A stretch of DNA of 64,000 nucleotides from an uncultured Bacteroidales bacterium (GCA_944321735.1 CALUMK010000001.1:186001-250000), one strand, 5' to 3'. Positions 23,516-32,381 are shown, numbered from the stretch's first letter. Translations and numbers: made by a program. The notes: generated by a model not told the origin, from the sequence alone.

Positions 23516-24826
23516 ATGGAAAAGGATACAAAAAAGAAAAATGCTTCGGAATCGGCATCCTCTTCTTCACGAACCAAGAAAGGCGCCAGCTGCTCTTTCT
23601 GTGGACGGAAGCTGGATCCGTACGAACCGGCAATCAAAGGGGTGGACGGCGCTATCCTCTGTATGAACTGCGGGGAACTGGCTCATCGTTATTTTCTGGA
23701 TTTGCAGGCGGAATTCGGAGGCGATGCCAAGTCCAATCAGCCAGAGCCGGAGCTTGAACTCAAGAAACCTGAAGAAATCAAGGCTTTTCTGGATCAATAC
23801 GTGATAGGGCAGGAAGCGGCCAAGAAGATTCTTTCGGTGGCGGTTTACAATCATTACAAGCGCCTCAATTACATGGCTTCGCATAAGGATGGCCAGGATA
23901 CGGAAATCGAGAAGTCCAATATTATCATGGTCGGGCCTACCGGGACGGGGAAGACCTTGCTTGCCAAGAGCATAGCTCGTCTGTTGAAAGTTCCGTTCTG
24001 CATTGCCGATGCCACCGTCCTGACGGAGGCCGGTTATGTGGGGGAAGATGTGGAAACGATCTTGAGCCGTTTGTTGCAGGCGGCCGATTACGATGTGAAG
24101 CAGACCGAGAGGGGCATCGTTTTTATCGATGAGATAGACAAGATAGCTCGCAAGAGCAGCAATCCGTCCATCACCCGGGATGTGTCGGGCGAAGGAGTGC
24201 AGCAGGCTTTGTTGAAGCTGCTGGAAGGCACGGAGTCCTTGGTTCCCCCTAAGGGAGGCCGCAAGCATCCCAATGCCGACATGGTGAAAATCAATACGCG
24301 CAATATCCTGTTTATCGGGAGCGGTTCTTTCGACGGTATCGAACGCCAGATTGCTTCCCGGCTTCGGATGAAGGAAGTGGGGTACCGCAAGAATGAGGAT
24401 CGGGTCGATGTGTCGGATTCCGACAGTCTGCTGCAATATGTGGCGCCGCAGGATTTGCGGGCGTACGGCTTGATTCCTGAATTGATAGGCCGTTTCCCGG
24501 TGCTGACCCATCTGAATGCTTTGGACAAGGATACCTTGCTTAATATATTGACCGAACCCAAGAATGCCTTGGTTCGCCAGTACAAGCAGCTTTTCGCGAT
24601 GGACGGGGTGGAACTGGAGTTCGAGCCGGAGGTGTACGAATTCATTGTGGACAAGGCCATCGAGTTCAAGCTCGGCGCGCGCGGCCTGCGTAGCATCATG
24701 GAAGCGATGATGACCGATCTGATGTACACCTTGCCTTCATTGGGCTTGAAGAGTTTCCGCCTTGACTTGGCCTATGCCAAGGAGCATTTGAGTAAGGGGG
24801 TGTTCGACAAGCTTCAGAACAGTTAA
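23516..24826 (+). CDS. clpX: ATP-dependent Clp protease ATP-binding subunit ClpX
   Basis: The hexameric AAA+ unfoldase that feeds substrates to ClpP. The 436-residue protein has an N-terminal zinc-binding domain (C26, C29, C49, C52; CSFCGRKL and LCMNCGEL). The AAA+ module has Walker A GPTGTGKTLLAK, Walker B VFIDEIDKI, the pore-loop region YVGEDVE, sensor/box VII RDVSGEGVQQALLKLLEG, and the IGF-like ClpP-binding loop region LIGRFPV. The start at ATG 23516 is preceded by AGGA and is downstream of a good promoter. clpP is not adjacent, unlike in many bacteria. Repeat copy B begins directly at the stop codon. Confidence 0.96.
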   Translation: MEKDTKKKNASESASSSSRTKKGASCSFCGRKLDPYEPAIKGVDGAILCMNCGELAHRYFLDLQAEFGGDAKSNQPEPELELKKPEEIKAFLDQYVIGQEAAKKILSVAVYNHYKRLNYMASHKDGQDTEIEKSNIIMVGPTGTGKTLLAKSIARLLKVPFCIADATVLTEAGYVGEDVETILSRLLQAADYDVKQTERGIVFIDEIDKIARKSSNPSITRDVSGEGVQQALLKLLEGTESLVPPKGGRKHPNADMVKINTRNILFIGSGSFDGIERQIASRLRMKEVGYRKNEDRVDVSDSDSLLQYVAPQDLRAYGLIPELIGRFPVLTHLNALDKDTLLNILTEPKNALVRQYKQLFAMDGVELEFEPEVYEFIVDKAIEFKLGARGLRSIMEAMMTDLMYTLPSLGLKSFRLDLAYAKEHLSKGVFDKLQNS

Positions 24827-24827
24827 T

Positions 24828-24949
24828 CGGCGTGTGATAACGGGCAATCTACTTTGTTGCGAGTTTTGTCCAAGGCAGTCACGTACAAAAGTACGCTCCT
24901 GCCTTGGGCTGCAACTCGCGCCGCGTATCTTGCCCGTTATCACACGCCG
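24828..24949 (+). repeat. Dispersed ~120-bp palindromic repeat, copy B (best preserved)
   Basis: The outer 20 bp are a perfect inverted repeat (24828-24847 and 24930-24949, GCGTGTGATAACGGGC / GCCCGTTATCACACGC). The centre is CACGTACAAAAGTACGCTCC. It fills the gap between convergent clpX and pgi, where it could act as a two-way terminator, although there is no U tract. Confidence 0.85.
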
Positions 24950-24985
24950 ATTCCGGCGCGAGAGATGATGTTTCTTCGGTCGAAT

Positions 24986-26329
24986 TTATGCCCCCGGTTT
25001 CCCTAAAAGTTTGAACATGTTCTTTTTGTAGGCTTCCACGCCGGGCTGGTCGAAAGGATTGACCTCCAAGGTGTATCCACTCAGGCCGCAGGCGAACTCG
25101 AAGAAGTAGATAAGCTGGCCGAGGCTGTATTCGTCCAGATGCGGGATTCGGATTCTCAGTACCGGCACGCTTCCCTGTTGCGAGTGGGCCATGCAAGTAC
25201 CTTCTTCCGCCTTTTCATTCACATACGATACCCGTTTTCCGGCCACGAAGTTCATCTTGTCCAGATCGGCTTCTTCAAAAGGCACGACAAGCTCGGTCTT
25301 CTGGCTTTCCATGCTGAGCACGGTTTCGAAGAACAGGCGTTCGCCTTCTTGGATATACTGGCCTAAGGAATGCAGGTCGGTAGTGAAATTGGCGCTGGAG
25401 GGGAAAATGCCTTTGCCTTCCTTGCCTTCGCTTTCGCCGAAAAGCTGCTTCCACCATTCCCCGAAATAGAGCAGGCGGGGTTCGAAATTGGTCAGCAATT
25501 CCACCTTTTTGCCTTGCTGCATATACAGGTATTGGCGGAAGAGCGTGTATTGGGCGGCTATGTTGCTGGTCCAGTCCAATTTTTCGGTGCAGAGCAGTTT
25601 CTGCATGCTTTGGGCGCCTTGAGCCAGTTTCCTGATGTCGATGCCCGACAGGGCCAAGGGGAACAGTCCGACCGGGGTCAGCACCGAATAGCGGCCTCCT
25701 ACGTTGTCCGGCACGACAAAGGAGGTGTAGCCTTCCTGGTCGGCCAAGGTCTTCAGCGCGCCTTTTTCCTTGTCGGTGATAACCGTGATCCGCTGGCGGG
25801 CTTCCTCTTTGCCGTATTTCTTTTCGATATGTTCGCGGACCAAGCGGAAGGCGATGGCCGGCTCAGTGGTCGTCCCAGATTTGGAAATGACGCAGACGGT
25901 ATAGTCGTAATGGTTCAAGGCAGCAAGCAATTCGCTGTAGTAGTCTTCGCAGAGCTGGTGACCGGCAAAAATGACCCGGGGATAACCCATGATGAATTGG
26001 GCCAGCTGGGGTGTCATGCATTCCACTAAGGCTTTGGCGCCCAGGTAAGAGCCTCCGATGCCGATGCAGACCAGGATTTGAGATTTCTTGCGGAAGTCTT
26101 CGGCCTTTTCCAGGATGGGAGCCAAAGCCTCCTCGCTGAGCTGTCCAGGCAAATGCAGCCAGCCGAGGAATTCATGTCCTTTGCCGCTTTCCCGGGTCAG
26201 GGTTAGGAAGGCTTCTTCCACTTGGGATTGCAATCCGGAGAGTTTTTCCGGTTTCTGGCCGGATTTGACCGCTTCGAGCATTTGCCCGGCTTCCAAGCCG
26301 AACTGGAAATCGAGTTTTAAGTTTTCCAT
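24986..26329 (-). CDS. pgi: Glucose-6-phosphate isomerase
   Basis: Interconverts glucose 6-phosphate and fructose 6-phosphate. From MENLKLDFQFGL it has 447 residues, the shorter PGI form of Bacteroidetes and Firmicutes. Motifs: GIGGSYLGAKALVE (about 70-83), VISKSGTTTEPAIAFRLVREH (phosphate-binding), VTDKEKGALK, PDNVGGRYSVLTPVGLFPLAL (PGI signature), and the C-terminal SLGQLIYFFEFACGLSGYTLEVNPFDQPGVEAYKKN. The frame extends upstream, but a -7 box at 26428-26435 puts the transcript start near 26421, leaving 26356 or 26329 as starts; 26329 fits homologue length. It faces clpX across repeat copy B. Confidence 0.96.
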   Translation of the reverse strand: MENLKLDFQFGLEAGQMLEAVKSGQKPEKLSGLQSQVEEAFLTLTRESGKGHEFLGWLHLPGQLSEEALAPILEKAEDFRKKSQILVCIGIGGSYLGAKALVECMTPQLAQFIMGYPRVIFAGHQLCEDYYSELLAALNHYDYTVCVISKSGTTTEPAIAFRLVREHIEKKYGKEEARQRITVITDKEKGALKTLADQEGYTSFVVPDNVGGRYSVLTPVGLFPLALSGIDIRKLAQGAQSMQKLLCTEKLDWTSNIAAQYTLFRQYLYMQQGKKVELLTNFEPRLLYFGEWWKQLFGESEGKEGKGIFPSSANFTTDLHSLGQYIQEGERLFFETVLSMESQKTELVVPFEEADLDKMNFVAGKRVSYVNEKAEEGTCMAHSQQGSVPVLRIRIPHLDEYSLGQLIYFFEFACGLSGYTLEVNPFDQPGVEAYKKNMFKLLGKPGA

Positions 26330-26427
26330 AAAATGAGTTTTTTCAAGAGAAGTCATCTTTTGCGCCTTCGGACGGGTTTGCGATGCCAAGGCGGTGGACG
26401 ATGAATCTTCCAATAGGTTGTATCCTG

Positions 26428-26435
26428 CAAATTTA
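26428..26435 (-). promoter_or_regulatory. pgi -7 box (TAAATTTG on the minus strand)
   Basis: An exact TAnnTTTG match on the minus strand, about 92 bp before the preferred pgi start. The -33 element is poor. Confidence 0.55.
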
Positions 26436-26644
26436 AGAAAAGCCTTTCGATTTAATCGCAACCATCCGAAGAATATTTAGGCCTGTATCCCGTCTTTATG
26501 TTTCGGGGCTTGTCAATAATACCCGATTGTTGTAATTTTACCCGCTTTTATCAAGAAACCGGCATCAGGGTCTTTACGGGCTTTGAACGGGTACAAGCAA
26601 AACGAGGGGAAGGGTGCGTGGAAGCTTGCATTTATAGGAACAGG

Positions 26645-27313
26645 ATGTTTGGAAAACTCAAAGAACGTCGTTGGAGGAAACGTCTCGGGCGGGCGTTGAA
26701 AAAGCAGTCGGGCAGCCGGGCTATCGAGCCTTGGGCGCATATCCGCAAAATCGCGGTTTATTGCCACGAGGAGGCGGGGATGGACAAGGCGAAGATTCTT
26801 GCCTCGGCGCGGAAGATTGCGCAAGGAAAGGAATTGAGCCTGCTTGTCTATTCGGACAGCAAGGATTTGGCATCCGTGGCGGATTCATGGGGCGGTTTGT
26901 GGAAGTCTTGCTGTGTAATAGGCCGCAAGGATTTGCGTTTTTCCTACTTCCCGAAACTCAAGAATCCGGAGGTGGCGGCTTTTTTCCAGGACTCTTACGA
27001 TTTGCTTTTGGACTTGAGCCCGCAATCCCGGTTTATGGATATTGCGGTATTGGCTTCGGTCAAGGCAGGCTTCAAAGTGGGCAAGTCCAGCGAATGGGGC
27101 AAAGAAGTGAACGATTTGAGCCTGGCGTTGAACGATGTCAGGAATCCTTTGGATGAGATTTTGTGTCTGCTGGATGCCTATTTGCCATTCATAGGTTTGG
27201 CACAGGATAGGCTTCAGCGGGAAATTCAGCGGGAGATAGGGAGCGATAATGCGAAAAAGAACGGGAAAGGGGCTGTTTCCGGAAAACCGGGCAATCCTAT
27301 TCCTTCAAAATAG
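26645..27313 (+). CDS. Conserved hypothetical protein (DUF6913-like) upstream of dapA
   Basis: A 222-residue cytoplasmic protein beginning MFGKLKERRWRKRLGRALKK, with a strongly basic N-terminus. A Rossmann-like alternation follows (HIRKIAVYCHEEAG, ELSLLVYSDSKD, DLLLDLSPQS, FKVGKSSEWGKEVNDLSL). I recognise a resemblance to the short Bacteroidetes proteins of the DUF6913 group, which often precede dapA; no activity is known. The stop is 5 bp before dapA, so the two are surely cotranscribed. The ATG at 26645 is preceded by AGG; the open frame extends back to 26498, but that part has no conserved character. Confidence 0.65.
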   Translation: MFGKLKERRWRKRLGRALKKQSGSRAIEPWAHIRKIAVYCHEEAGMDKAKILASARKIAQGKELSLLVYSDSKDLASVADSWGGLWKSCCVIGRKDLRFSYFPKLKNPEVAAFFQDSYDLLLDLSPQSRFMDIAVLASVKAGFKVGKSSEWGKEVNDLSLALNDVRNPLDEILCLLDAYLPFIGLAQDRLQREIQREIGSDNAKKNGKGAVSGKPGNPIPSK

Positions 27314-27318
27314 AAAGT

Positions 27319-28206
27319 ATGGAAAACGACAAGCGATTGAGAGGGGTCGGGACCGCGTTGGTGACGCCTTTCACTAAAAAAGGCGATATAGATTTTGAAG
27401 CTCTGGAACGGGTGGTTGAGTTCAGCATCGACGGAGGGGTGGATTTCTTGGTGGCGTTGGGAACGACCGGGGAGTCTCCTACTTTGAATTCCGAAGAAAA
27501 GAGAGAGGTTTGCGCGGCTGTGGCGCGTTTCAACCGGGGGCGTTTGCCCTTGGTGATGGGAATGGGGGGAAACGATACGGCATCGCTGCTGAAGCAGATC
27601 GGGAAAACCGATTTTTCAGGTTATTCCTATATCCTTTCGGTGGCACCCTATTACAATAAGCCGGGGCAGAGGGGGCTGTATGCTCATTTCAAGGCGGTAG
27701 CGGAAGCAAGTCCTGTTCCGGTCATCGTCTATAATATCCCCTCTCGGTGCGGTGCCAATATAGAGCCGGAAACCATCGTGAAACTGGCGGAGAGCGTCCC
27801 GAATATCGCAGCGGTCAAGGAAGCCTCAGGATTAATCGTTAAAATCAGTGAAATCCTGCGGGATCGTCCGGCGCATTTTTCGGTTCTGTCGGGAGACGAT
27901 TCGTTGACTTTGCCTTTGGTGGCGATGGGAGCCGACGGGGTCATCAGCACGGCGGCGAACCTGCTGCCCAAGGAGATGTCCCAAATCGTGAGGGGCGTGC
28001 AGGAAGGCAATTTGGCCATGGCGCAACAGCTGCATTACCGGATTTCGGAAATATTGAAGCTCTTCTTCGAACAGGGGAATCCTCCGGGAATCAAAGCCGG
28101 ATTGCATATCCGGGGTCTTTGCGAGAATGTCTTGCGTCTGCCGTTAGTGCCGGTGACACGCAACCTGTATGGACGGATGGAAGCCGAATTGGCAAAATTG
28201 TCTTAG
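27319..28206 (+). CDS. dapA: 4-hydroxy-tetrahydrodipicolinate synthase
   Basis: Condenses pyruvate with aspartate semialdehyde in the diaminopimelate/lysine pathway, forming a Schiff base. It is a TIM-barrel enzyme of 295 residues, the family norm. Catalytic residues are visible: Schiff-base K167 in AAVKEASG, Y138 in VYNIPSRCG, the substrate-binding GTTGESPTL (about 50-58), and YYNKPGQRGLYAHF. It is 5 bp after the DUF6913-like gene. Downstream is a long hairpin (28283-28333) shared with convergent argS. Confidence 0.96.
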   Translation: MENDKRLRGVGTALVTPFTKKGDIDFEALERVVEFSIDGGVDFLVALGTTGESPTLNSEEKREVCAAVARFNRGRLPLVMGMGGNDTASLLKQIGKTDFSGYSYILSVAPYYNKPGQRGLYAHFKAVAEASPVPVIVYNIPSRCGANIEPETIVKLAESVPNIAAVKEASGLIVKISEILRDRPAHFSVLSGDDSLTLPLVAMGADGVISTAANLLPKEMSQIVRGVQEGNLAMAQQLHYRISEILKLFFEQGNPPGIKAGLHIRGLCENVLRLPLVPVTRNLYGRMEAELAKLS

Positions 28207-28282
28207 AAACTGTTTGGTAACGGGCGATTTTCCCTCTTTTTAGGCGGGGAAATACTATTGCTAAGAGGTTGCTTTCCTTTAT

Positions 28283-28340
28283 ACGGTGTGCCGGAACGAG
28301 TTGCGCCTTGCGCCAGCTCTTCCGACACACCGTTTTCCTT
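28283..28340. terminator. Hairpin terminator between dapA and argS
   Basis: ACGGTGTG (28283-28290) pairs with CACACCGT (28326-28333). The inner part (GGAACGAG with CTCTTCC) also pairs, and TTTTCCTTTAT follows on the plus strand. It lies between two convergent genes and may serve both. Confidence 0.6.
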
Positions 28341-28347
28341 TATAGCC

Positions 28348-30195
28348 TTACATGGCGGAGGGAGCGGAGATGCCCAGCAGGTACAATCCTTTTTTCAGGA
28401 TCAAGCCTGTGTATTGTACCAGTGCCAGACGGAAAGATTTCAGTTTTTCATCGGTTTCGCGCAAAACCGGTGTGTCCTGGTAAAAGCCGTTGAAATCCTT
28501 GGCTAAGTCGTACAGGTAGTTGGCAATCAAGGCGGGGCTATAGGTGTTTCCAGCCTGTTTCAGTACGGCAGGATAGCTGGCCAGGTTCTGGATCAGGCTT
28601 TTTTCCTTGTCCGAAATCCGAAGCCCGTCGTTATTGAACTCCACCAGTTGTCCTTCCTGAAATCCGCCTTTGCGCAGGAGCGAACAGATTCGGGCGTGGG
28701 TGTATTGCAGGAAAGGCCCGGTGTTCCCGTTGAAGTCGATAGATTCCTTGGGGTTGAACAGCATGTTCTTGACGGGATCCACCTTGAGGATGAAGTATTT
28801 GAGCGCGCCCATGCCTAAGCGGAAGTACAAATCCTCGCGTTCGGCTTCGTTCAATATGGCGGCATTGGCCTGGGCGTTGGCGGCTGCGGCTTGCCCGGCT
28901 GCATTCTCTTCCTTTTTTTTCTGGATTTCCTCGGATGTTTCTTTGGCGGTCTGCATCATTTTGTCCATCAGGTCGTCGGCGTCCACTACCGTGCCTTCCC
29001 GCGACTTCATCTTGCCTTCGGGCAGTTCCACCATGCCGTAGGAGAGGTGGGTGATTTTTTCCGCCCAGGGATAGCCTAATTTCCGAAGCACCCGTTTGAG
29101 CACGTCAAAATGGTAATTCTGCTCGTTGCCGACCACGTAAATCAGGCTTTCGGCATCGAATTCCTGTTGGCGGAGCCGTGCGGTTCCCAAGTCTTGCGTC
29201 ATATAGACCGATGTCCCGTCTTTGCGGAGCAGGAGTTTTTCATCCAAGCCTTCGTCCCGGAGGTCGGCCCAGACCGAACCGTCTTCTCTCTTGTACAGGA
29301 CACCTTTTTCCAGGCCTTCCTGTACCATGCTTTTGCCGAGGAGGTAAGTGTTGGATTCGTAATAAATCTTGTCGAAGTCGATGCCCAAACGGCGGTAAGT
29401 GGCATCGAAGCCCTCATAGACCCAGTTGTTCATCTTTTCCCATAAATCCCGGATTTCCTTGTCTCCTTCTTCCCATTTCTTGAGCATCTGCTGGGCTTCC
29501 TGCATCAGCGGTGTCCGGCGTTCGGCTTCCTCTTTTTCCATGCCGGGGTTTTCGGACAAGATTTTTTCGGTTTCTTCCTTGAGGTGGTTGCTGAAAATCA
29601 CATAGTATTTGCCCACCAGGTGGTCGCCTTTCATGCCGCTGCTTTGCGGGGTCTCGCCATCGCCCCAGCGCAGCCAGGCCAGCATCGACTTGCAGATATG
29701 GATGCCGCGGTCGTTGACCAGGTTCACTTTCTTGACATTGAAACCGTTGGCTTTCAGGATCTCGGCCACGGACCAGCCCAAGAGATTGTTGCGGATATGT
29801 CCTAAGTGCAAGGGCTTGTTGGTATTGGGGGAAGAATACTCTATCACGATGGGTTTGCCATCTCCCGGTTGCTTGTGCGGGTCTTCCCGGCGGGCTGTAT
29901 CCAGGTATTTAAGCCAGTAGGCATCGGAAATGCTGAGGTTCAGGAAGCCTTTGACCGTGTTGAAGCCGATGATGTCGGCACAGTGTTCTTGCAGGTAGGC
30001 ACCGATGGTTTTCCCGGTTTCTTCCGGGCTCTTGCGTGCGGCTTTCACAAAGGGGAAAACCACCAATGTGAGGTCTCCCTCGAATTTCTTGTCGGTTTTT
30101 TGTATCTGGATGGCAGAAGCCGGGGCTTCGAATCCGAACAGTTCCTTGACTGCTTGCAAACTGAGTTTGCTCAATACGTTTTCTATAGATTCCAT
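28348..30195 (-). CDS. argS: Arginyl-tRNA synthetase
   Basis: Charges tRNA-Arg. It is a class I synthetase of 615 residues. The N-terminal Add-1 domain covers about 1-110. The HIGH motif occurs as PLHLGHIRNNLLG (about 130), the KMSKS-like site as EGKMKSREGTVVDADDL, and the C-terminal anticodon-binding helical domain includes DLAKDFNGFYQDTPVL. The start MESIENVLSKLSLQ at 30195 fits the family. The frame is open through the upstream repeats to 30396, but the promoter at 30291-30322 lies inside that extension, so it cannot all be translated. A tRNA-Arg gene is 7 kb away. Transcription comes from a repeat-borne promoter. Confidence 0.95.
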   Translation of the reverse strand: MESIENVLSKLSLQAVKELFGFEAPASAIQIQKTDKKFEGDLTLVVFPFVKAARKSPEETGKTIGAYLQEHCADIIGFNTVKGFLNLSISDAYWLKYLDTARREDPHKQPGDGKPIVIEYSSPNTNKPLHLGHIRNNLLGWSVAEILKANGFNVKKVNLVNDRGIHICKSMLAWLRWGDGETPQSSGMKGDHLVGKYYVIFSNHLKEETEKILSENPGMEKEEAERRTPLMQEAQQMLKKWEEGDKEIRDLWEKMNNWVYEGFDATYRRLGIDFDKIYYESNTYLLGKSMVQEGLEKGVLYKREDGSVWADLRDEGLDEKLLLRKDGTSVYMTQDLGTARLRQQEFDAESLIYVVGNEQNYHFDVLKRVLRKLGYPWAEKITHLSYGMVELPEGKMKSREGTVVDADDLMDKMMQTAKETSEEIQKKKEENAAGQAAAANAQANAAILNEAEREDLYFRLGMGALKYFILKVDPVKNMLFNPKESIDFNGNTGPFLQYTHARICSLLRKGGFQEGQLVEFNNDGLRISDKEKSLIQNLASYPAVLKQAGNTYSPALIANYLYDLAKDFNGFYQDTPVLRETDEKLKSFRLALVQYTGLILKKGLYLLGISAPSAM

Positions 30196-30289
30196 ATCCT
30201 TTGTTTTCTGAATGTCAAGTGGCAACGCGGGTTTCGCGGAGGCGAATCCAATATGCGTCAACCGGCCTCGATGCGAAAGTCCACAAACT

Positions 30290-30517
30290 GCAAAGATAGC
30301 GAAAGTCGAGAGCAGAAGCAAAGCTTGCTTTGATTCTGCCGAGACCAAGCTATCTTCGGCGAAGCCAACGATAGCGAAAGTCGAGAGCAGAAGCAAAAAC
30401 CCCGATTAAGCCGAGTGCCATGTCAAGCCGGTTTCTTGCTTGAATATGGCCGAGGCGAAGGGGTTTCGGCGTAGCTAACCTTGCTTTGATTCTGCCGAGA
30501 CCAAGCTATCTTCGGCG
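30290..30517. repeat. Promoter-bearing palindromic repeats, argS cluster
   Basis: A complete unit at 30291-30361 forms an imperfect palindrome: AGATAGC at 30294-30300 against GCTATCT at 30349-30355, with central CAAAGC-TT-GCTTTG. A left-half copy is at 30369-30398 and a right-half copy at 30480-30517. The plus strand also carries TTTG-N18-TATCTTCG (30329-30358 and 30485-30514), so the unit can promote in both directions. The last copy overlaps the end of the EamA gene. Confidence 0.8.
30291..30322 (-). promoter_or_regulatory. argS promoter inside a palindromic repeat
   Basis: On the minus strand: TTTG (30322-30319), a 20-bp spacer, and TATCTTTG (30298-30291). The expected start near 30284 gives a leader of about 89 nt. 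The same box pair with the same 20-bp spacing recurs twice at 62.7-62.9 kb. Confidence 0.75.
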
Positions 30518-31432
30518 CTTGATGGATACGTGGCTTCTCTTTTTCCCAGCCAGCCATACTCCGGAAATGATCAAGGCACCGCCGGCCAGGATAATCCAGG
30601 TAATCGGTTCGCCCAAGACGAAATAAGAGGCGATGGCGGTCACGACGGGGGAGAAATAGATATAATTGGTGGCTCGGATCGGGCTGATTTTATGCAATGT
30701 GAGATTCCAGAACAGGAAGCAGAGCAAAGAGGCCACCAAACCCAAGTACAGCAGGTTTCCCCAGATTTCCGGCTGACGCAGCAAGGCGAGGTTCTCCGGC
30801 TTGGCTTTGCTTATATATAAAGGTAAGATGGTCAGCACGCCGTAGAAAAATACTTTCCGGGTAATCAGTAAATTGTTGTAACGCTGTTCCAGGTCTTTGA
30901 GCAGTACCGTGTAAAAAGCCCAGCAGATTGCAGATGCCAGGCAGAGCAAGTCACCCTTAGGGGAAAGCTTTAGGACGAAATGCCCGTTGAGTATGACCAG
31001 ACTGACACCGACCAAGGCGAGAATCGAGCCAATCAGAAAGTTGCGGGTCCAATCAGACCTCAGGTCTTTGTAGAATAGGCGGAGCAGGAGGGCTGTGATA
31101 AGAGGGGCGATGCAGAGAATCAGCGCGATGTTGGTCGTGGCCGTATATTCCAAGGCCGTGTTTTCCGTGTAGAAATAAAGCGAACCTCCCATCATGCCCG
31201 CGCAGAGCATCCTCAGTTCGTCCTTCCAATTATCAGCGAACCATTTTTTATGGTAATAGGCCAACATCAGCACATAGGCCATAAGGAATCGGTAAAAGAA
31301 GATTTCTTGCGGGCTGAGGCCGTGAAGGAGCAGCACTTTGGTCGCCACGAAAGTGGTGCCCCAGACAGCTACGATGCAGAGTGCCAGAATATGGAAGGCG
31401 GCATTGCCGTTCAGGTTCCGTTGAGGTGTCAT
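30506..31432 (-). CDS. EamA/DMT-family transporter
   Basis: An inner-membrane protein of 308 residues with ten predicted hydrophobic helices in two EamA halves (FHILALCIVAVWGTTFVATKVLL starting the first; LLCLASAICWAFYTVLLKDL starting the second). This drug/metabolite transporter superfamily exports amino acids, nucleosides and other small molecules; the substrate here is unknown. The helix-ending SPVVTAIASYFVLGEPITWIILAGGALIISGVWLA is characteristic. The last codons (Arg-Arg-stop) are supplied by repeat sequence at 30506-30514. It is transcribed alone, divergent from crt. Confidence 0.88.
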   Translation of the reverse strand: MTPQRNLNGNAAFHILALCIVAVWGTTFVATKVLLLHGLSPQEIFFYRFLMAYVLMLAYYHKKWFADNWKDELRMLCAGMMGGSLYFYTENTALEYTATTNIALILCIAPLITALLLRLFYKDLRSDWTRNFLIGSILALVGVSLVILNGHFVLKLSPKGDLLCLASAICWAFYTVLLKDLEQRYNNLLITRKVFFYGVLTILPLYISKAKPENLALLRQPEIWGNLLYLGLVASLLCFLFWNLTLHKISPIRATNYIYFSPVVTAIASYFVLGEPITWIILAGGALIISGVWLAGKKRSHVSIKRRR

Positions 31433-31498
31433 TTTACCTGTTTCTATGCAAGGATGATAAAAAGTCAGGGCAAAAGTACGGCATATCGTTTAATTTTC

Positions 31499-31506
31499 TA
31501 TATTTG
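31499..31506 (+). promoter_or_regulatory. crt-hbd -7 box (TATATTTG)
   Basis: An exact TAnnTTTG match about 95 bp before the crt ATG at 31602. The -33 region is AT-rich without a clean TTTG. Confidence 0.55.
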
Positions 31507-31601
31507 CCAGCTTTGCTGACGATGGGGGTGCTCCTCAGCCAGGCTCAAGCGGGGGAAATCGCGGCTTGGCGTTCGGATATAGCATGAGAAAAACTGAAAA
31601 C

Positions 31602-32381
31602 ATGGAATACCAGAATCTGCTGATTGAACAAAAAGAGGATATCCGGATTATCACGATCCATCGTCCTCAGGATTTGAACGCGCTCAATACCGAACTTCTC
31701 TCGGAGCTGGATTGCGCTTTTGCCGATGCTTCCGCTGATGCGGAAACCAAGGTCGTTATCTTGACAGGGGAAGGCAAGTCTTTTGTAGCAGGGGCCGACA
31801 TTGCCCAGATGTCCGCGATGGATGCTGCCGAGGCCAAGGCTTTCGGCGAGTTCGGCGCGGATGTTTTTCGGCGGATCGAGACCATGGAGAAAGTAGTCAT
31901 TGCCGCTGTGAACGGCTATGCTTTGGGGGGAGGCTGCGAGTTGGCGATGGCCTGCGATATTCGGCTTGCATCCTCCAAAGCCAAGATTGGCCAGCCGGAA
32001 ACAGGCTTGGGCATCACCCCGGGCTTCAATGGCACTCAGCGCTTGCCTCGTCTGGTGGGTTTAGGCCGAGCCAAGGAAATCATTCTGGCTGCCGAGACGA
32101 TAGATGCCATGGAAGCCTATCGGATAGGGCTGTTTAACAAGGTAGTAGAACCCGATCAGTTGATGGATGCCGCCATGGATTTAGCTCGGAAGATTGCTTC
32201 CAGAGCCCAGTTGGCCGTCCGTTATTCGAAAGAGGCGATGAATGAGGGTGTAGATGGTGGTTTTGAAGCAGGGATGGCATTGGAAGCCAATCTTTTCGCA
32301 CTTTGTTTCGCGACCGAAGACCAGAAGGAAGGAATGAAAGCGTTTTTGGAAAAACGTCCGGCCGTGTTCAATGGAAAATAG
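31602..32381 (+). CDS. crt: Crotonase / enoyl-CoA hydratase (3-hydroxybutyryl-CoA dehydratase)
   Basis: Reversibly hydrates crotonyl-CoA to 3-hydroxybutyryl-CoA. The 259-residue protein has the crotonase fold: oxyanion-hole segments FVAGADIAQM (about 64-73) and NGYALGGGCELAMACD (about 106-121), with catalytic Glu residues in GGCELA and QPETGLGITPGFNGTQRL. The ATG at 31602 gives the usual length; an ATG at 31584 is possible. hbd follows after 100 bp, forming a compact crt-hbd unit that links acetoacetyl-CoA to crotonyl-CoA. Crotonyl-CoA is also the product of the 51-57 kb operon. Broader substrate range cannot be excluded. Confidence 0.9.
   Translation: MEYQNLLIEQKEDIRIITIHRPQDLNALNTELLSELDCAFADASADAETKVVILTGEGKSFVAGADIAQMSAMDAAEAKAFGEFGADVFRRIETMEKVVIAAVNGYALGGGCELAMACDIRLASSKAKIGQPETGLGITPGFNGTQRLPRLVGLGRAKEIILAAETIDAMEAYRIGLFNKVVEPDQLMDAAMDLARKIASRAQLAVRYSKEAMNEGVDGGFEAGMALEANLFALCFATEDQKEGMKAFLEKRPAVFNGK

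Noticed and set aside
30196-30396. N-terminal extension of argS through the repeats
   Set aside because: The frame is open only because the repeat lacks stops; the promoter lies inside it.
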